A stretch of DNA of 64,000 nucleotides from Brevibacillus laterosporus (GCF_030489605.1 NZ_JAUKFY010000003.1:124001-188000), one strand, 5' to 3'. Shown: positions 17,898-28,967, numbered from the stretch's first letter. Translations and numbers: made by a program. Notes: generated from the letters alone by a model not told the origin.

Positions 17898-19157
17898 CTA
17901 TTTTTTCTGCCTGCGCTGGTTCTCAGGCGGGACATGCGTAAATGATCCAATCACCACATCAGGTAATTCCTGTTGATAGATTTCAATCGCCTGCTTCATA
18001 CCAAATATTTCGCCTTGGGCTTTTGGAATCATAGCTAAATAGCTTTCCGGATCAATATTTAGATTACGCAATTGAATTAACTTAATACCCGTTCGCTTGA
18101 TAAATTCAATCATTGCTTCCATCTCTTCTTCCCTGTCAAATACACCCGGGAAGCACAGATAGTTAATGGATGTGTAAACACCCTGACTTGCAGCGTACTC
18201 AGCAGAGCGCGTTACATTTTCAAGCGAGTAGCCACGCGGCCGGTAATAAGCGTTGTAATGCTCCTCAATTGCACTGATGGTGCTTATTCGCATAAGATCA
18301 AGTCCTGCATCAACAATTCCTTTGATATGATCGGTTAATCCAGCATTTGTATTAATATTGATGTAGCCCATGTTCGTATGCTCACGAACTCGTCGCATTG
18401 CAGGTATAATAATCGACGCCATAGTAGAAGGCTCCCCTTCGCACCCTTGTCCAAAACTAATGATGCTGTCTGGGGTCTGCAGGTGGTGTAACATTACCTC
18501 TACTAGCTCGTCCTCCGTCGGCCTGAAGTTCATACGGGTCTGAGGAGAAGGGAAGCCACTGTCATCAGGTTGCTCCGAAATACAGCCGTAGCAACCAGCA
18601 TTACAGGTTTTAGAAACGGGTAAGCTGCCTTCCCACCGATGGAAAAAGTTGTTGGACGCAGTCAAACACTCATATTCTAGTGCACAGTGAGATAGGTGCT
18701 GCAAAATTCTATTTTCCGGAAATTGCTTCAGAGTAGCATCCACTTTACCGCGGAGCTCTTCCATCGGAAAATTATCTGGATTCCAATTATGTGGTTCATC
18801 ACTTTTTCGGGCAGCCACCCAAAAAGCATCGTCTTTCCATACGACCGCCGTGTAACCAAATAGAGGAAACTTACTTTCTTTGTTGGTTTTGATGTAACCA
18901 GGAAGTAATAAGCGTGTAAAACCTTGCGGGATCAACGCCCCTACCGCAGTATAACCATCCAGCTTAATCATTTCGCCCGTGTCCTCATCCATACCCACTG
19001 GTACCGTATCAGGCAAACTAACCAATGTTGAGCCCTCCGGCAGAGGAATCAATTCTTCCTCAAGAATTTCCGTCAGGATGTCACCGTTTCTAGCAATCGC
19101 CAGAACAGCATGATGGTCATACACCTGGCCTTTTTTATCCGCATACACCAAATACAT
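17898..19157 (-). CDS. Orphan radical-SAM protein of unknown function
   Basis: A 419-residue protein. The radical-SAM cluster motif is CNAGCYGC (CxxxCxxC) near residue 190, followed by ISFGQGCEGEPST (GxP-type SAM contact), ININTNAGLTDHIKGIVDAGLDLMRIS, and YLCFPGVFDREEEMEAM. About 185 residues precede the cluster; they contain a strand-rich region (TAVGALIPQGFTRLLLPGYIKTNKESK) and conserved Trp, not a known accessory domain to me. No C-terminal SPASM or B12 domain is evident. AGAGAGGCGG precedes the ATG. It lies between rpmE and an M23 peptidase gene with no peptide precursor or partner enzyme. Substrate unknown. Confidence 0.85.
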   Translation of the reverse strand: MYLVYADKKGQVYDHHAVLAIARNGDILTEILEEELIPLPEGSTLVSLPDTVPVGMDEDTGEMIKLDGYTAVGALIPQGFTRLLLPGYIKTNKESKFPLFGYTAVVWKDDAFWVAARKSDEPHNWNPDNFPMEELRGKVDATLKQFPENRILQHLSHCALEYECLTASNNFFHRWEGSLPVSKTCNAGCYGCISEQPDDSGFPSPQTRMNFRPTEDELVEVMLHHLQTPDSIISFGQGCEGEPSTMASIIIPAMRRVREHTNMGYININTNAGLTDHIKGIVDAGLDLMRISTISAIEEHYNAYYRPRGYSLENVTRSAEYAASQGVYTSINYLCFPGVFDREEEMEAMIEFIKRTGIKLIQLRNLNIDPESYLAMIPKAQGEIFGMKQAIEIYQQELPDVVIGSFTHVPPENQRRQKK

Positions 19158-19228
19158 GAATTACATCCGCCTCTCTTTTCTGCTGGAGACAATTGTAGCG
19201 TATTGAGAGAGCATTGTAAACGTGGAGA

Positions 19229-20137
19229 CTACTTCCGTAAATAGCGCATTGGATTAAGAGGAATGTCGTCTTGTCTTACTTCAAAATGAAGATGGTAGTC
19301 AGTAGAATCCCCTGTTTTGCCCATAAAGCCAAGTACATCACCTTGATGCACATATTGCCCGGCTACAACATTAATCTTGCGCATATGCGCGTAAAAGGTT
19401 TGCAATCCATTACCATGATCCAACACTACCATTCGTCCGTATCCGCTACGAATTGCCCCCGCCTCTGCTACGAATCCCTCTTTTGCTGCCATAATAGGTG
19501 TATTGCCTCGCCGTTCATTCCATAAATCTATACCTTTATGCATTTTACCCCACCGCGATCCAAAATCGCTTGTTACAGTCGGTGCTGGAATCGGCCACTC
19601 CATTACTCGGTTTAGATTTACGCTTCTACTAGCTACCTGCGCCATTTGTCTTCGCATATCAACCGTTCCTGCTACTGCAGATCCACTAGCTTCTACCGGG
19701 ATCCTTAAGCGCTGTCCTTGATACAGACAATCTGGAATCGCCTTGAGCAAGGGATTATGATTTATAATTTCATCTTTAGATACCTGATATCTGCGGGCAA
19801 TGAGTTCTAACGATTCACCAGCTTCTACCGTGTGGGTCATCTCTTTGGTATTGATCACTAGCTTCATCCCAATTCCCACCATATTAGGATTCCTCAGTTT
19901 ATTATCCTGAATCAATTGTTGTAACGTAATCCCAAATTGTTCTGATATACGCGAGAGCGTGTCCCCTTTTTGAACGGTGTACGAAGCGATGGCACGCTTG
20001 CTTTTAGCTACTTTATTATTCATATCAATTGACGAGTACGGATTAAACACCTCAAACAAAGCCTGCTCCACGACAGCCTGTTTTGCTTCTCCACTAGTTT
20101 TCCACTCTGTAATAAGTGCTGGGTGATTGGCATCCAT
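19229..20137 (-). CDS. LysM-M23 metallopeptidase
   Basis: A 302-residue peptidoglycan hydrolase or hydrolase-like protein. Two LysM modules (about 52-95, YTVQKGDTLSRISEQFGITLQQLI; and about 100-145, HTVEAGESLELIARRYQVS) precede an M23 LytM domain with SDFGSRWGKMHKGIDL (zinc His and Asp), ANGLQTFYAHM-type sequence and HLHFEVRQDDIPLNPMRYL. Zinc ligands HxxxD and HxH are present, so it should be active. No signal peptide or N-terminal helix is visible, which is unusual; similar proteins act in the spore or forespore. GGGGAGG precedes the ATG. Confidence 0.88.
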   Translation of the reverse strand: MDANHPALITEWKTSGEAKQAVVEQALFEVFNPYSSIDMNNKVAKSKRAIASYTVQKGDTLSRISEQFGITLQQLIQDNKLRNPNMVGIGMKLVINTKEMTHTVEAGESLELIARRYQVSKDEIINHNPLLKAIPDCLYQGQRLRIPVEASGSAVAGTVDMRRQMAQVASRSVNLNRVMEWPIPAPTVTSDFGSRWGKMHKGIDLWNERRGNTPIMAAKEGFVAEAGAIRSGYGRMVVLDHGNGLQTFYAHMRKINVVAGQYVHQGDVLGFMGKTGDSTDYHLHFEVRQDDIPLNPMRYLRK

Positions 20138-20184
20138 CCGGGTAACCTCCCCTCATGTGCATATAACTATCCTATGCGCCAATC

Positions 20185-20216
20185 TAAAAAAAATGACGGG
20201 GGATTAACCCGCCGTC
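20185..20216 (-). terminator. Terminator overlapping the rho stop codon
   Basis: Minus-strand GACGG-GGG pairs with CCC-CCGTC with one bulged base; the rho stop TAA (20206-20204) lies in the loop, and TTTTTTTT follows. Ribosomes finishing rho must cover the hairpin. Confidence 0.75.
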
Positions 20217-21496
20217 GTCGATGTTGTATATGTTTTTCCCTTTGATGTCTTCGAAGGGCTGATGCTGTCAAGACCTTGCAAGAATTCCTCGTTTGTTTTA
20301 GAATCACCTAATTTTTTCAAGAAAGTTTCCACAAAATCATGACTTTCGTTCATGTTCTTACGAATTAGCCACAGCTTATCCAATTCTTCTTTGGACAAAA
20401 GCATTTCCTCTCGGCGCGTACCAGATCGTCTAATATCAATAGCTGGGAATATCCGGCGCTCTGCCAATTTACGATCCAAATGCAGCTCCATATTGCCTGT
20501 CCCTTTAAATTCTTCATAAATAACATCGTCCATACGCGATCCCGTCTCTACCAAAGCCGTAGCCAAAATAGTTAAGCTGCCACCCTCTTCAACATTGCGC
20601 GCGGAACCAAAGAATCGTTTCGGACGATGGAAGGCGGCTGGATCAATACCCCCTGACAGCGTACGACCACTTGGCGGAATAACCAGATTATAAGCACGGG
20701 CCAAACGGGTAATGGAATCTAGGAGAATGACAACATCCTTCTTATGCTCTACTAAGCGTTTTGCTCGTTCCAAAACCAGCTCTGCAACTTTAATGTGGTT
20801 CTCCGGCACCTCGTCAAAGGTAGAAGCAATAACCTCGCCTTTAACAGAGCGTTGCATATCTGTTACTTCCTCTGGACGTTCATCAATAAGCAACACAAAT
20901 AGATGAATATCTGGGTTATTAGCAGAAATGCTATTGGCGATTTCTTTAAGCAACATTGTTTTACCAGCCTTAGGAGGCGCTACAATCAATCCGCGCTGTC
21001 CAAGACCAACAGGTGCTATCATATCCATCAATCGAACAGAAAGCTTAGTAGGTGACGTTTCCAACGCAAGTTTTTCTTGAGGATACAGCGGTGTTAAGGC
21101 GGGGAAATGTAGTCTTTCGGATGCCATCTCAGGGTCCTGACCGTTAACAGCTTCTACTTGCAATAATCCGAAGTAACGTTCTGTTTCCTTCGGCGCTCTC
21201 GCCTTTCCTGATACTAAATCTCCATTCCTTAGATCAAAACGTCGAATTTGGGACTGGGAAATATAAATATCTTCAGGGCTAGGTAAATAATTGATAGGGC
21301 GAAGGAAACCAAACCCTTCCGGTAAGATTTCCAACACTCCTTCCATAAACATAAGCCCATCTCTCTCAGCCTGAGCTCGTAATATGGCAAAAATTAATTC
21401 TTTCTTCTTAAGTTGTGAGTAATAAGGAATTTGAAAGTCTTTTGCCAACTTATACAAATCGGTTAATTTCTTTTCTTCTAATTCTGATAAAAGCAC
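20204..21496 (-). CDS. rho: Transcription termination factor Rho
   Basis: Hexameric RNA-dependent ATPase that terminates transcription. The 430-residue protein has the N-terminal Rho helix-bundle ([18 protein letters not shown]), the cold-shock-like RNA-binding domain ([20 protein letters not shown]) and the ATPase core with Walker [15 protein letters not shown], Walker [17 protein letters not shown], and the Q/R-loop PSGRTLSGG. Start is GTG 21496 after GGTGGAATAATAC. It follows glpX and ends in an intrinsic terminator that overlaps its stop codon. Confidence 0.97.
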   Translation of the reverse strand: MLLSELEEKKLTDLYKLAKDFQIPYYSQLKKKELIFAILRAQAERDGLMFMEGVLEILPEGFGFLRPINYLPSPEDIYISQSQIRRFDLRNGDLVSGKARAPKETERYFGLLQVEAVNGQDPEMASERLHFPALTPLYPQEKLALETSPTKLSVRLMDMIAPVGLGQRGLIVAPPKAGKTMLLKEIANSISANNPDIHLFVLLIDERPEEVTDMQRSVKGEVIASTFDEVPENHIKVAELVLERAKRLVEHKKDVVILLDSITRLARAYNLVIPPSGRTLSGGIDPAAFHRPKRFFGSARNVEEGGSLTILATALVETGSRMDDVIYEEFKGTGNMELHLDRKLAERRIFPAIDIRRSGTRREEMLLSKEELDKLWLIRKNMNESHDFVETFLKKLGDSKTNEEFLQGLDSISPSKTSKGKTYTTSTTAG

Positions 21497-21550
21497 GTAT
21501 TATTCCACCACTCTTTGCACTTTCTACTATTATTATTTCCTAAAAATTAC

Positions 21551-22513
21551 CTATAATACTAACCCAGGTTTCTTTTCTAAGCGGTGGTTACCTTCAATGA
21601 AACGAATTGTTCCTGTTTTGGCCCTCATTACCACAGAATGTGTAGTCGCTCTCGTTCCCTGAAAACGAACACCTCGCAGCAATTCCCCATCCGTAACACC
21701 CGTAGCTGCAAAAATGGCATCGTCTCCTTTAACCAACTGATCCATATGCAAAACCTGGTGCGGGTTGGTCAGGCCCATTTTCAAACATCGTTGCAATTCT
21801 TCATCATTTTGAGGCAATAACTTGCCCTGAATTTCTCCACCTAAACACTTTAGAGCTACGGCTGCTAAAACTCCTTCAGGCGCTCCACCTGATCCAAAAA
21901 GAATATCCACACCTGTATCAGGAAAGGCAGTATTAATTGCCGCCGCTACATCTCCATCAGGAATTAATTTTATACGGGCTCCGGCTGCACGAATCTCTTC
22001 AATAATGCGACTATGCCGATCCCTATCCAGCACACAGGCGACCAAATCGCTCATGTCTTTTCCATTTGCCAGAGCAACAGCTTTTAAATTATCACGTATT
22101 GGCGCATCAATGTCTACTTTTCCTACTGCATTGGGGCCTACTGCAATTTTTTCCATGTACATGTCAGGTGCATGCAACAAATTCCCTCTATCGGCAATCG
22201 CAATGACAGAGATAGCATTCCATGTACCTTTAGCTACAATATTAGTCCCCTCAAGCGGATCCACTGCAACATCTACGAAAGGCGGGACACCCTGCCCTAA
22301 TTCCTCCCCAATGTAGAGCATAGGCGCTTCATCCATTTCGCCTTCCCCAATTACTACAACACCATCCATAGGTATATTCTCAAATTCAGATCGCATCGCC
22401 TGTGTTGCTGCCCCATCTGCTTCATCCTTTTTACCTGTCCCCATCCATCTTGCGGAAGCCAAGGCCGCCGCTTCCGTTACACGAACCAATTCAAGTGTGA
22501 GACTGCGCTCCAT
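21551..22513 (-). CDS. glpX: Fructose-1,6-bisphosphatase class II
   Basis: Gluconeogenic phosphatase that hydrolyses fructose-1,6-bisphosphate. The 320-residue protein begins [20 protein letters not shown] and shows [11 protein letters not shown], the metal-site motif VAVDPLEGT, and [21 protein letters not shown]. The ATG at 22513 is 9 bases after GAGGAGG; an ATG at 22531 overlapping the murZ stop is part of the ribosome-binding region. It is the third gene of a tal/murZ/glpX/rho order like B. subtilis (ywjI). Confidence 0.95.
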   Translation of the reverse strand: MERSLTLELVRVTEAAALASARWMGTGKKDEADGAATQAMRSEFENIPMDGVVVIGEGEMDEAPMLYIGEELGQGVPPFVDVAVDPLEGTNIVAKGTWNAISVIAIADRGNLLHAPDMYMEKIAVGPNAVGKVDIDAPIRDNLKAVALANGKDMSDLVACVLDRDRHSRIIEEIRAAGARIKLIPDGDVAAAINTAFPDTGVDILFGSGGAPEGVLAAVALKCLGGEIQGKLLPQNDEELQRCLKMGLTNPHQVLHMDQLVKGDDAIFAATGVTDGELLRGVRFQGTRATTHSVVMRAKTGTIRFIEGNHRLEKKPGLVL

Positions 22514-22527
22514 CTCGATTGTCCTCC

Positions 22528-23799
22528 TCATTTTTGTTCGGCTTTATACAGCTTTTCCCGCGTAACTCTGGCGCCAAGATTTTGAAGTTTCTGTACCAGA
22601 TTTTCATAACCTCTATCAATATGTTCAAGTCCTTCAACTTCTGTCGTTCCTTGTGCAAGTAAGCCTGCTATCACTAAAGCGGCTCCCGCGCGCAAATCAG
22701 AAGCTACTACTTTTGCGCCCATTAATGTAGAAGGCCCCTCCAGAACAGCGGATCGCCCTTCAATCTTTAGTGTTGCTCCCATGCGTCTTAATTCATCGGC
22801 ATGACGGAACCTAGCACTATATATATTATCAGTGACAATACTTGTTCCTTTTGATTGTGTTAACAGTGTGGTCATAGGTTGTTGTAAGTCAGTAGGAAAT
22901 CCAGGATATGGACTTGTTTTAATGTCGACTGCACGATAGTTTTTATGTCCGATAACCCGGATCGTATCGTCACCTTCGATTATTTCCACTCCTATTTCAC
23001 GAAGCTTGGCTGTAACAGGCTCCATATGCTTCGATATAACATTTTCTAGCGTCACATCTCCACCGGTTGCAGCAGCAGCAATCATATATGTTCCGGCTTC
23101 GATACGGTCTGGTATTATAGTATGTCGGCAACCGCGCAATTTGTCTACACCCTGAATACGAATTACATCTGTTCCCGCACCAGAAATCTTCGCACCCATA
23201 TTGTTTAATAATGTGGCAACATCCACGATCTCTGGCTCATGGGCAGCGTTTTCAATTGTTGTGATTCCTTCCGCATAAACCGCAGCCAGCATGATGTTAA
23301 TGGTAGCGCCTACGCTTACTAAATCCATATAAATACGTGCGCCCTTCAACCTCTTTGCACGAATAATCATAACACCTTTTCGATTTTCAACAACTGCACC
23401 AAGGGCTTCAAAACCTTTTATATGCAAATCAACCGGTCTTGGTCCTAAATCACAGCCACCGGGCAATCCAATTTGAGCTTCCTTAAACTTGCCTAGTAGT
23501 GCGCCCCATAAGTAATAAGAAGCACGTAATTTTTTTACCTTGCCATTAGGCATGAATGTTTCTCTAATAGGACGTCCATCAATTTCGATCCAATCGTCCT
23601 CAAACAAAACATCTGCGCCCATCTCCCGAAGGAGCTCTACATATACTTCCACATCCTCAATATGCGGTAAATTTTCAATGACAACTGGTCCATCAGCGAG
23701 AATCGCAGCGGGAATTAACGCCACAGCACTATTTTTCGCACCGCTAATCCCTACTCTTCCACACAGTGGGACTCCACCCTGTATTAGCAATTTATCCAT
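22528..23799 (-). CDS. murZ: UDP-N-acetylglucosamine 1-carboxyvinyltransferase
   Basis: First committed step of peptidoglycan synthesis: transfers enolpyruvate from PEP to UDP-GlcNAc. The 423-residue protein begins [28 protein letters not shown] and contains [22 protein letters not shown], with the catalytic (fosfomycin-reactive) Cys. It matches by context B. subtilis murAB/murZ, between tal and glpX; the other paralogue, murAA, would lie elsewhere. AGGGAG precedes the ATG. Confidence 0.95.
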   Translation of the reverse strand: MDKLLIQGGVPLCGRVGISGAKNSAVALIPAAILADGPVVIENLPHIEDVEVYVELLREMGADVLFEDDWIEIDGRPIRETFMPNGKVKKLRASYYLWGALLGKFKEAQIGLPGGCDLGPRPVDLHIKGFEALGAVVENRKGVMIIRAKRLKGARIYMDLVSVGATINIMLAAVYAEGITTIENAAHEPEIVDVATLLNNMGAKISGAGTDVIRIQGVDKLRGCRHTIIPDRIEAGTYMIAAAATGGDVTLENVISKHMEPVTAKLREIGVEIIEGDDTIRVIGHKNYRAVDIKTSPYPGFPTDLQQPMTTLLTQSKGTSIVTDNIYSARFRHADELRRMGATLKIEGRSAVLEGPSTLMGAKVVASDLRAGAALVIAGLLAQGTTEVEGLEHIDRGYENLVQKLQNLGARVTREKLYKAEQK

Positions 23800-23960
23800 A
23801 CATTTAATCTCCCTAAATGATGTTCTTGCACCTATTCAGAATATACCCTCTATTGCAGTTAGTCTAGTCTTTCATGCTTTACAGTCTGTAACCAACCTTA
23901 TGATTATTAAGATTCAATGGGCAAAAAGAGAAAACGAGGATGGAAGAGGTCATTACGGTA

Positions 23961-23996
23961 AAGAAGCACCTTCTCCACTGGAAAAGGTGCTCTTCG
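23961..23996 (-). terminator. Terminator after tal
   Basis: Minus-strand GAAGAGCACCTT and AAGGTGCTTCTT arms around a short loop with a TTTACC tail, a few bases after the tal stop. Confidence 0.75.
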
Positions 23997-24002
23997 GTTT
24001 GG

Positions 24003-24647
24003 TTACTTTTGCATACTTTCCCAATCAGCAAGGAATTTCTCAATTCCGCTGCTTGTTAAGGGATGCTGCAAAAGCTGTTTAAATACTTTATGAGGAATGG
24101 TGGCAATATCCGCCCCAAGCTTTGCAGCCTCCGTCACATGTAGAGGGTGACGAATACTTGCTGCAATAATTTCCGTTTCTATGTCATGGACAGCAAAGAT
24201 TTCTGTGATGTCTGCGATGAGTTGCATGCCGTCGTAACCAATATCATCCAATCTGCCAAGGAACGGAGACACATAGGTAGCTCCTGCTCTTGCAGCCATC
24301 AATGCTTGGTTCGCGTTAAAAACTAATGTTACATTGGTTTTAATTTTGCGTTTTGAGAAAATCTTTACGGCTTTAAGTCCTTCTTCTGTCATCGGCACCT
24401 TAATGACGATGTTTTTTGATAGACTGGCCAGCTTTTCTCCTTCTTCGATCATACCTTTTGCATCAATGCTAATAACCTCTGCACTGATAGGACCATCTAC
24501 AATATCAAGAATCTCTTTTAATGTTTCGATGAAATCGCGGCCTTCTTTAGCTACCAGAGATGGATTGGTGGTTACGCCGGAAACGACTCCCCATTCATGA
24601 ATCTCTCGAATTTCATCAACATTCGCTGTGTCTATGAAGAAACGCAT
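24003..24647 (-). CDS. tal: Transaldolase (fructose-6-phosphate aldolase-like, TalC type)
   Basis: A 214-residue short transaldolase. It begins [31 protein letters not shown] and shows [16 protein letters not shown], with the Schiff-base lysine, [29 protein letters not shown] and [13 protein letters not shown]. It transfers dihydroxyacetone units between sugar phosphates. B. subtilis ywjH is the equivalent next to fba. AGGAGGG precedes the ATG. It lies 15 bp downstream of fba, so the two are probably cotranscribed. Confidence 0.94.
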   Translation of the reverse strand: MRFFIDTANVDEIREIHEWGVVSGVTTNPSLVAKEGRDFIETLKEILDIVDGPISAEVISIDAKGMIEEGEKLASLSKNIVIKVPMTEEGLKAVKIFSKRKIKTNVTLVFNANQALMAARAGATYVSPFLGRLDDIGYDGMQLIADITEIFAVHDIETEIIAASIRHPLHVTEAAKLGADIATIPHKVFKQLLQHPLTSSGIEKFLADWESMQK

Positions 24648-24662
24648 GGGTACCCTCCTGAA

Positions 24663-25517
24663 TTAGACGCGGTTATTACTTCCGAACAAACGAATTTTCT
24701 CGATAACAGTTTGTTTGATTGCCTCACGAGCAGGACCCATGTATTTACGAGGATCGATTTCGTTAGGTTTTTCAGCTAGCACTTTACGGATTGCTTCTGT
24801 GCAAGCCACTTGGTTTTCAGTGTTTACGTTGATTTTACCAACACCGCGCGCGATAGCTTGACGAATCGCTTCGTCTGGTACACCAGATCCACCGTGCAAT
24901 ACGACTGGAGCACCAATGTTTTTCACTACTTCTTCGATAATATCGAAATGGATTTTTGGTTCACCTTTGTACATACCATGAGCAGTACCTACAGCAATAG
25001 CTAGGTAGTCAACTTTAGTCTCTTCCCAGAAACGAATAGCTTCTTCTGGTTTTGCCAAGCTAGCATCTTCTTCAGCTACTTGTAGATCGTCTTCTACTCC
25101 GCCAATTGTACCTAGCTCACCCTCAACAGATACGCCTACAGCGTGGGCAGCTTCTACAACTTGTTTAGTCAAACGGATGTTATCTTCGAAGGAATGATGG
25201 GAACCATCGAACATAACAGAAGAGAATCCAGCTTGGATACATTTCATAACAACATCAAAGCTGCTACCGTGATCCAAGTGTAGCGCAATTGGTACGCCAG
25301 CAGTTTTAGCAGCGGCTTTAGCCATTGCTACTGTATACTCAATACCCATATAACGCATAGCACCTTCGGAAACTCCGAAAATTACAGGGGATTTCTCCTC
25401 TTTTGCTGCTTCGGTAATTGCTTGCGTAAATTCTAGGTTGTTCAAATTGAATTGTCCAACAGCATACTTATTTTTCTTTGCGTCCTCAATAAAGGCGGTC
25501 ATAGGTACTAATTGCAT
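24663..25517 (-). CDS. fba: Fructose-bisphosphate aldolase class II
   Basis: Zinc-dependent glycolytic aldolase. The 284-residue protein starts MQLVPMTAFIEDAKKNKYAVGQFN at ATG 25517 after AGGAGGACATACCGAA; the longer frame to 25586 includes the promoter region. Motifs are ALHLDHGSSFDVVMKCIQAGFSSVMFDGSHHSFEDN (zinc His), EGELGTIGGVEDD and VLHGGSGVPDEAIRQAI. Position between spo0F and tal is as in B. subtilis fbaA. Confidence 0.97.
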   Translation of the reverse strand: MQLVPMTAFIEDAKKNKYAVGQFNLNNLEFTQAITEAAKEEKSPVIFGVSEGAMRYMGIEYTVAMAKAAAKTAGVPIALHLDHGSSFDVVMKCIQAGFSSVMFDGSHHSFEDNIRLTKQVVEAAHAVGVSVEGELGTIGGVEDDLQVAEEDASLAKPEEAIRFWEETKVDYLAIAVGTAHGMYKGEPKIHFDIIEEVVKNIGAPVVLHGGSGVPDEAIRQAIARGVGKINVNTENQVACTEAIRKVLAEKPNEIDPRKYMGPAREAIKQTVIEKIRLFGSNNRV

Positions 25518-25574
25518 TTCGGTATGTCCTCCTAATCCTAACTCTCTGTATTTCACTACTTGCAATACGGGGTT

Positions 25575-25603
25575 ATTATACCACAACGACGCCTTTATTA
25601 ACA
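25575..25603 (-). promoter_or_regulatory. Extended -10 promoter of fba-tal
   Basis: Minus-strand TGGTATAAT (25583-25575) is a consensus extended -10; a weak TGTTAA -35 lies 17 bp upstream. The start codon is about 50 bp further on. Confidence 0.65.
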
Positions 25604-25615
25604 GAGAACTTGTGA

Positions 25616-25981
25616 CTAACTGACTAATTGTTGATTGACTACACAGCGCAACTCATCAATATCAAAAGGTTTGGTAAAATGAGTAAGCGCTCCCAGTTGT
25701 GTGGCTTCCTTGATCATATCTAATTCTCCATACGCGGTCATCATAATGACTTTAATATCTTTGTTTATCTTTTTAATGTGTTTTAAAATTTCTATACCGT
25801 CCATTCCGGGAATCTTCATATCTAAAATAACGAGATCTGGAGACTCATTTTCGACGATTTCGAGTGCTTGCTTGCCGTTAGCCGCTTGGAAAGTGCAGTA
25901 TCCTTCCTTACCCAATACCTCATACAGTAGGATGCGGATGCCGTACTGGTCATCCACGACTAGTACCTTCTTGTCCTGCAT
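25616..25981 (-). CDS. spo0F: Sporulation phosphorelay response regulator Spo0F
   Basis: Single-domain receiver protein (121 residues) that passes phosphate from sporulation kinases to Spo0B. Visible are the acidic pocket VVDDQYGIR (Asp10, Asp11), phospho-acceptor [13 protein letters not shown] (Asp54), VIMMTAYGE (Thr switch) and FTKPFD (Lys). No output domain follows. AGGGGGAAGCAAT precedes the ATG, and a sigma-H-type promoter lies upstream, as known for B. subtilis spo0F. Located between pyrG and fba as in B. subtilis. Confidence 0.97.
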   Translation of the reverse strand: MQDKKVLVVDDQYGIRILLYEVLGKEGYCTFQAANGKQALEIVENESPDLVILDMKIPGMDGIEILKHIKKINKDIKVIMMTAYGELDMIKEATQLGALTHFTKPFDIDELRCVVNQQLVS

Positions 25982-26019
25982 ATTGCTTCCCCCTCGTTCC
26001 TTTGCTTGTATTTACTAAA

Positions 26020-26046
26020 ATACGCCTTGCCGATCGGAAATCCTGC
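26020..26046 (-). promoter_or_regulatory. Candidate sigma-H promoter of spo0F
   Basis: Minus-strand GCAGGATTT (26046-26038) fits the sigma-H -35 RNAGGAWWW fully; after 11 bp GGCGTAT (26026-26020) fits the -10 RNNGAAT with one mismatch. Start near 26013. Confidence 0.6.
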
Positions 26047-26190
26047 CACATTCCATCTTTATTTTTCCAGTAGCTTGTAGCAAGGTTCTAAATTACATAA
26101 ATTCCCATAATTTCGTTACTTTTAACATTGTTTACGGTTTTGTCATGCTGGAAGCTCTTCTCTTGCCACAGCAGGCTTTCTAGCTTGTAA

Positions 26191-26219
26191 CAAAAAAAGA
26201 CTGTCGAGAAATTCGACAG
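26191..26219 (-). terminator. Terminator after pyrG
   Basis: Perfect CTGTCGA/TCGACAG stem (26219-26201 on the minus strand) with a 5-base loop followed by TCTTTTTTT. Confidence 0.88.
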
Positions 26220-26257
26220 CCTTTGGCTATTTTTAAGCAATTGGTATTCTTTCTTTA

Positions 26258-27883
<1,626 letters not shown>

Positions 27884-27927
27884 TTATTTCAACATTTTTG
27901 ATGAACAGTTATTAAGTAGGGTGCTAC

Positions 27928-27988
27928 AAAAAGAAAAAACAAAAGCGGGGTCCTATCTCAACATCTCTGCTGAATAGGGGCGCTTTTG
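27928..27988 (-). terminator. pyrG leader attenuator (terminator hairpin)
   Basis: Minus-strand CAAAAGCG (27988-27981) pairs with CGCTTTTG (27947-27940); CCTAT/ATAGG and TCAGCA/TGTTGA extend the stem, and TTTTTTCTTTTT follows. The 5' arm holds CCCC, able to pair with extra G residues at the transcript start. Confidence 0.8.
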
Positions 27989-28029
27989 TTTGTTATTCTT
28001 TCATATATGACAAATCTTCATGTGAAGCC

Positions 28030-28066
28030 CAAAAAGTATTTTATAATGGGCTGAAATGAAAGTCAA
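28030..28066 (-). promoter_or_regulatory. pyrG promoter with GGGC start (CTP-responsive)
   Basis: Minus-strand TTGACT (28066-28061), 17 bp, TAAAAT (28043-28038), then seven bases to GGGCTTC with +1 at 28030. GGGC at +1 is the B. subtilis pyrG signature for reiterative G addition when CTP is low. Confidence 0.75.
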
Positions 28067-28095
28067 GGACAAAAGTCGATAAAGTCGATAGATCC

Positions 28096-28656
28096 TTACT
28101 TATCAAAATCCAGATTTTCTTCGTCTTCTTCCTCGGTTTCTTCGTCATCTTCAAAAAGATCCTCATCTGCTAGATCTTCATCTTCTTCATCGATGTCTTC
28201 GAGGTCATCGTCTGAATCCACATCGTCCTCATCAACAAAGTCTTCCTCTTCTTCTTCTTCTTCATACAGGGAGATATCATCTTCCTCTTCAAATACTTCA
28301 GCAACATCATCGTCTTCCATATCGAAGTCTTCAAAGTCATCAACAACAGCAGCTTTTTTCTTTTTAACTCCGCCTTCTTGGCTCTCTTCAACTGCTTCCG
28401 TTGCATACCAACGTTTTAATCCCCATGTATTCTCACCGATACATACAAAACGGCCATCAATATTTACTTCTGTATACACTTGAGCAATGACAGCCATCAA
28501 TTGCTCTTCTGTCAGGTTACGCAAGATAGCAATTTCATTCATAAGTTCACGGAAATTATAAGGGCGGTTTGTTTCTCTTAGGATTTCATAAGCGATATCA
28601 ACCATCGCCATCTCTTGCAACTTCTCTTCATTATATTGCTGAAGTAATTTACTCAA
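28096..28656 (-). CDS. rpoE: RNA polymerase delta subunit
   Basis: Gram-positive polymerase subunit that speeds recycling and promoter selectivity. The N-terminal globular domain (about 1-90; MVDIAYEILRETNRPYNFRELMNEIA, DGRFVCIGENTWGLKRWYATEAVEE) precedes an almost purely Asp/Glu tail of about 85 residues. The start is TTG 28656, 10 bases after AAAGGA; the GTG at 28665 would be too close to that site. At 186 residues it is close to the B. subtilis length. Start of the rpoE-pyrG-spo0F block. Confidence 0.94.
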   Translation of the reverse strand: MSKLLQQYNEEKLQEMAMVDIAYEILRETNRPYNFRELMNEIAILRNLTEEQLMAVIAQVYTEVNIDGRFVCIGENTWGLKRWYATEAVEESQEGGVKKKKAAVVDDFEDFDMEDDDVAEVFEEEDDISLYEEEEEEEDFVDEDDVDSDDDLEDIDEEDEDLADEDLFEDDEETEEEDEENLDFDK

Positions 28657-28705
28657 GCAAGGCACGTCCTTTCAAACAAAACTTGGCTATCATACAGTAT
28701 TCCCT

Positions 28706-28733
28706 ATTTTATCCGAAAATGCAAGTGATTCAA
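28706..28733 (-). promoter_or_regulatory. Sigma-A promoter of rpoE
   Basis: Minus-strand TTGAAT (28733-28728), 16 bp, TAAAAT (28711-28706), about 50 bp before the TTG start. Confidence 0.6.
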
Positions 28734-28916
28734 ACCCTGCAGAAAGAAAAGCTTTTTTCAGCTCTCTATCTTATCTGTAACCCTTGTATTGCTGGCATTA
28801 TGTTTCACACTGCGATTCTTCTCAAGCTGCCTTGTTGAGAGCTTACAAAAAAGCATAAATTGCTTGGGCTTTTGTCACAAGTAGGCTCTATAAAATCGCA
28901 AATGAATGAAGCAACA

Positions 28917-28957
28917 GAAATAACCCCAGAGGGTAAATGTTTCCTACCTGCTGGGGT
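28917..28957 (-). terminator. Terminator after icmF
   Basis: Minus-strand ACCCCAG/CTGGGGT (28957-28923) with an inner GGTA/TACC extension and a TATTTC tail, 11 bp past the icmF stop. Confidence 0.75.
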
Positions 28958-28967
28958 ATAATCCGTC

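Larger units (their letters stand above)
28657..28967. other. Gene-free stretch between rpoE and icmF
   Basis: Contains the rpoE promoter near 28706-28733 and the icmF terminator at 28917-28957. Between them (about 28740-28915) I see only short A/T-rich runs and no ORF with a ribosome-binding site. Confidence 0.6.

Noticed and set aside
26201..26219. TGTCGA/TCGACA sequences near spo0F that look like Spo0A boxes.
   Set aside because: They form the two arms of the pyrG terminator and lie far from the spo0F promoter.
28170..28483. Long open frames rich in Ser or Lys on both strands inside rpoE.
   Set aside because: They are by-products of the repetitive Asp/Glu codons in the delta-subunit tail.
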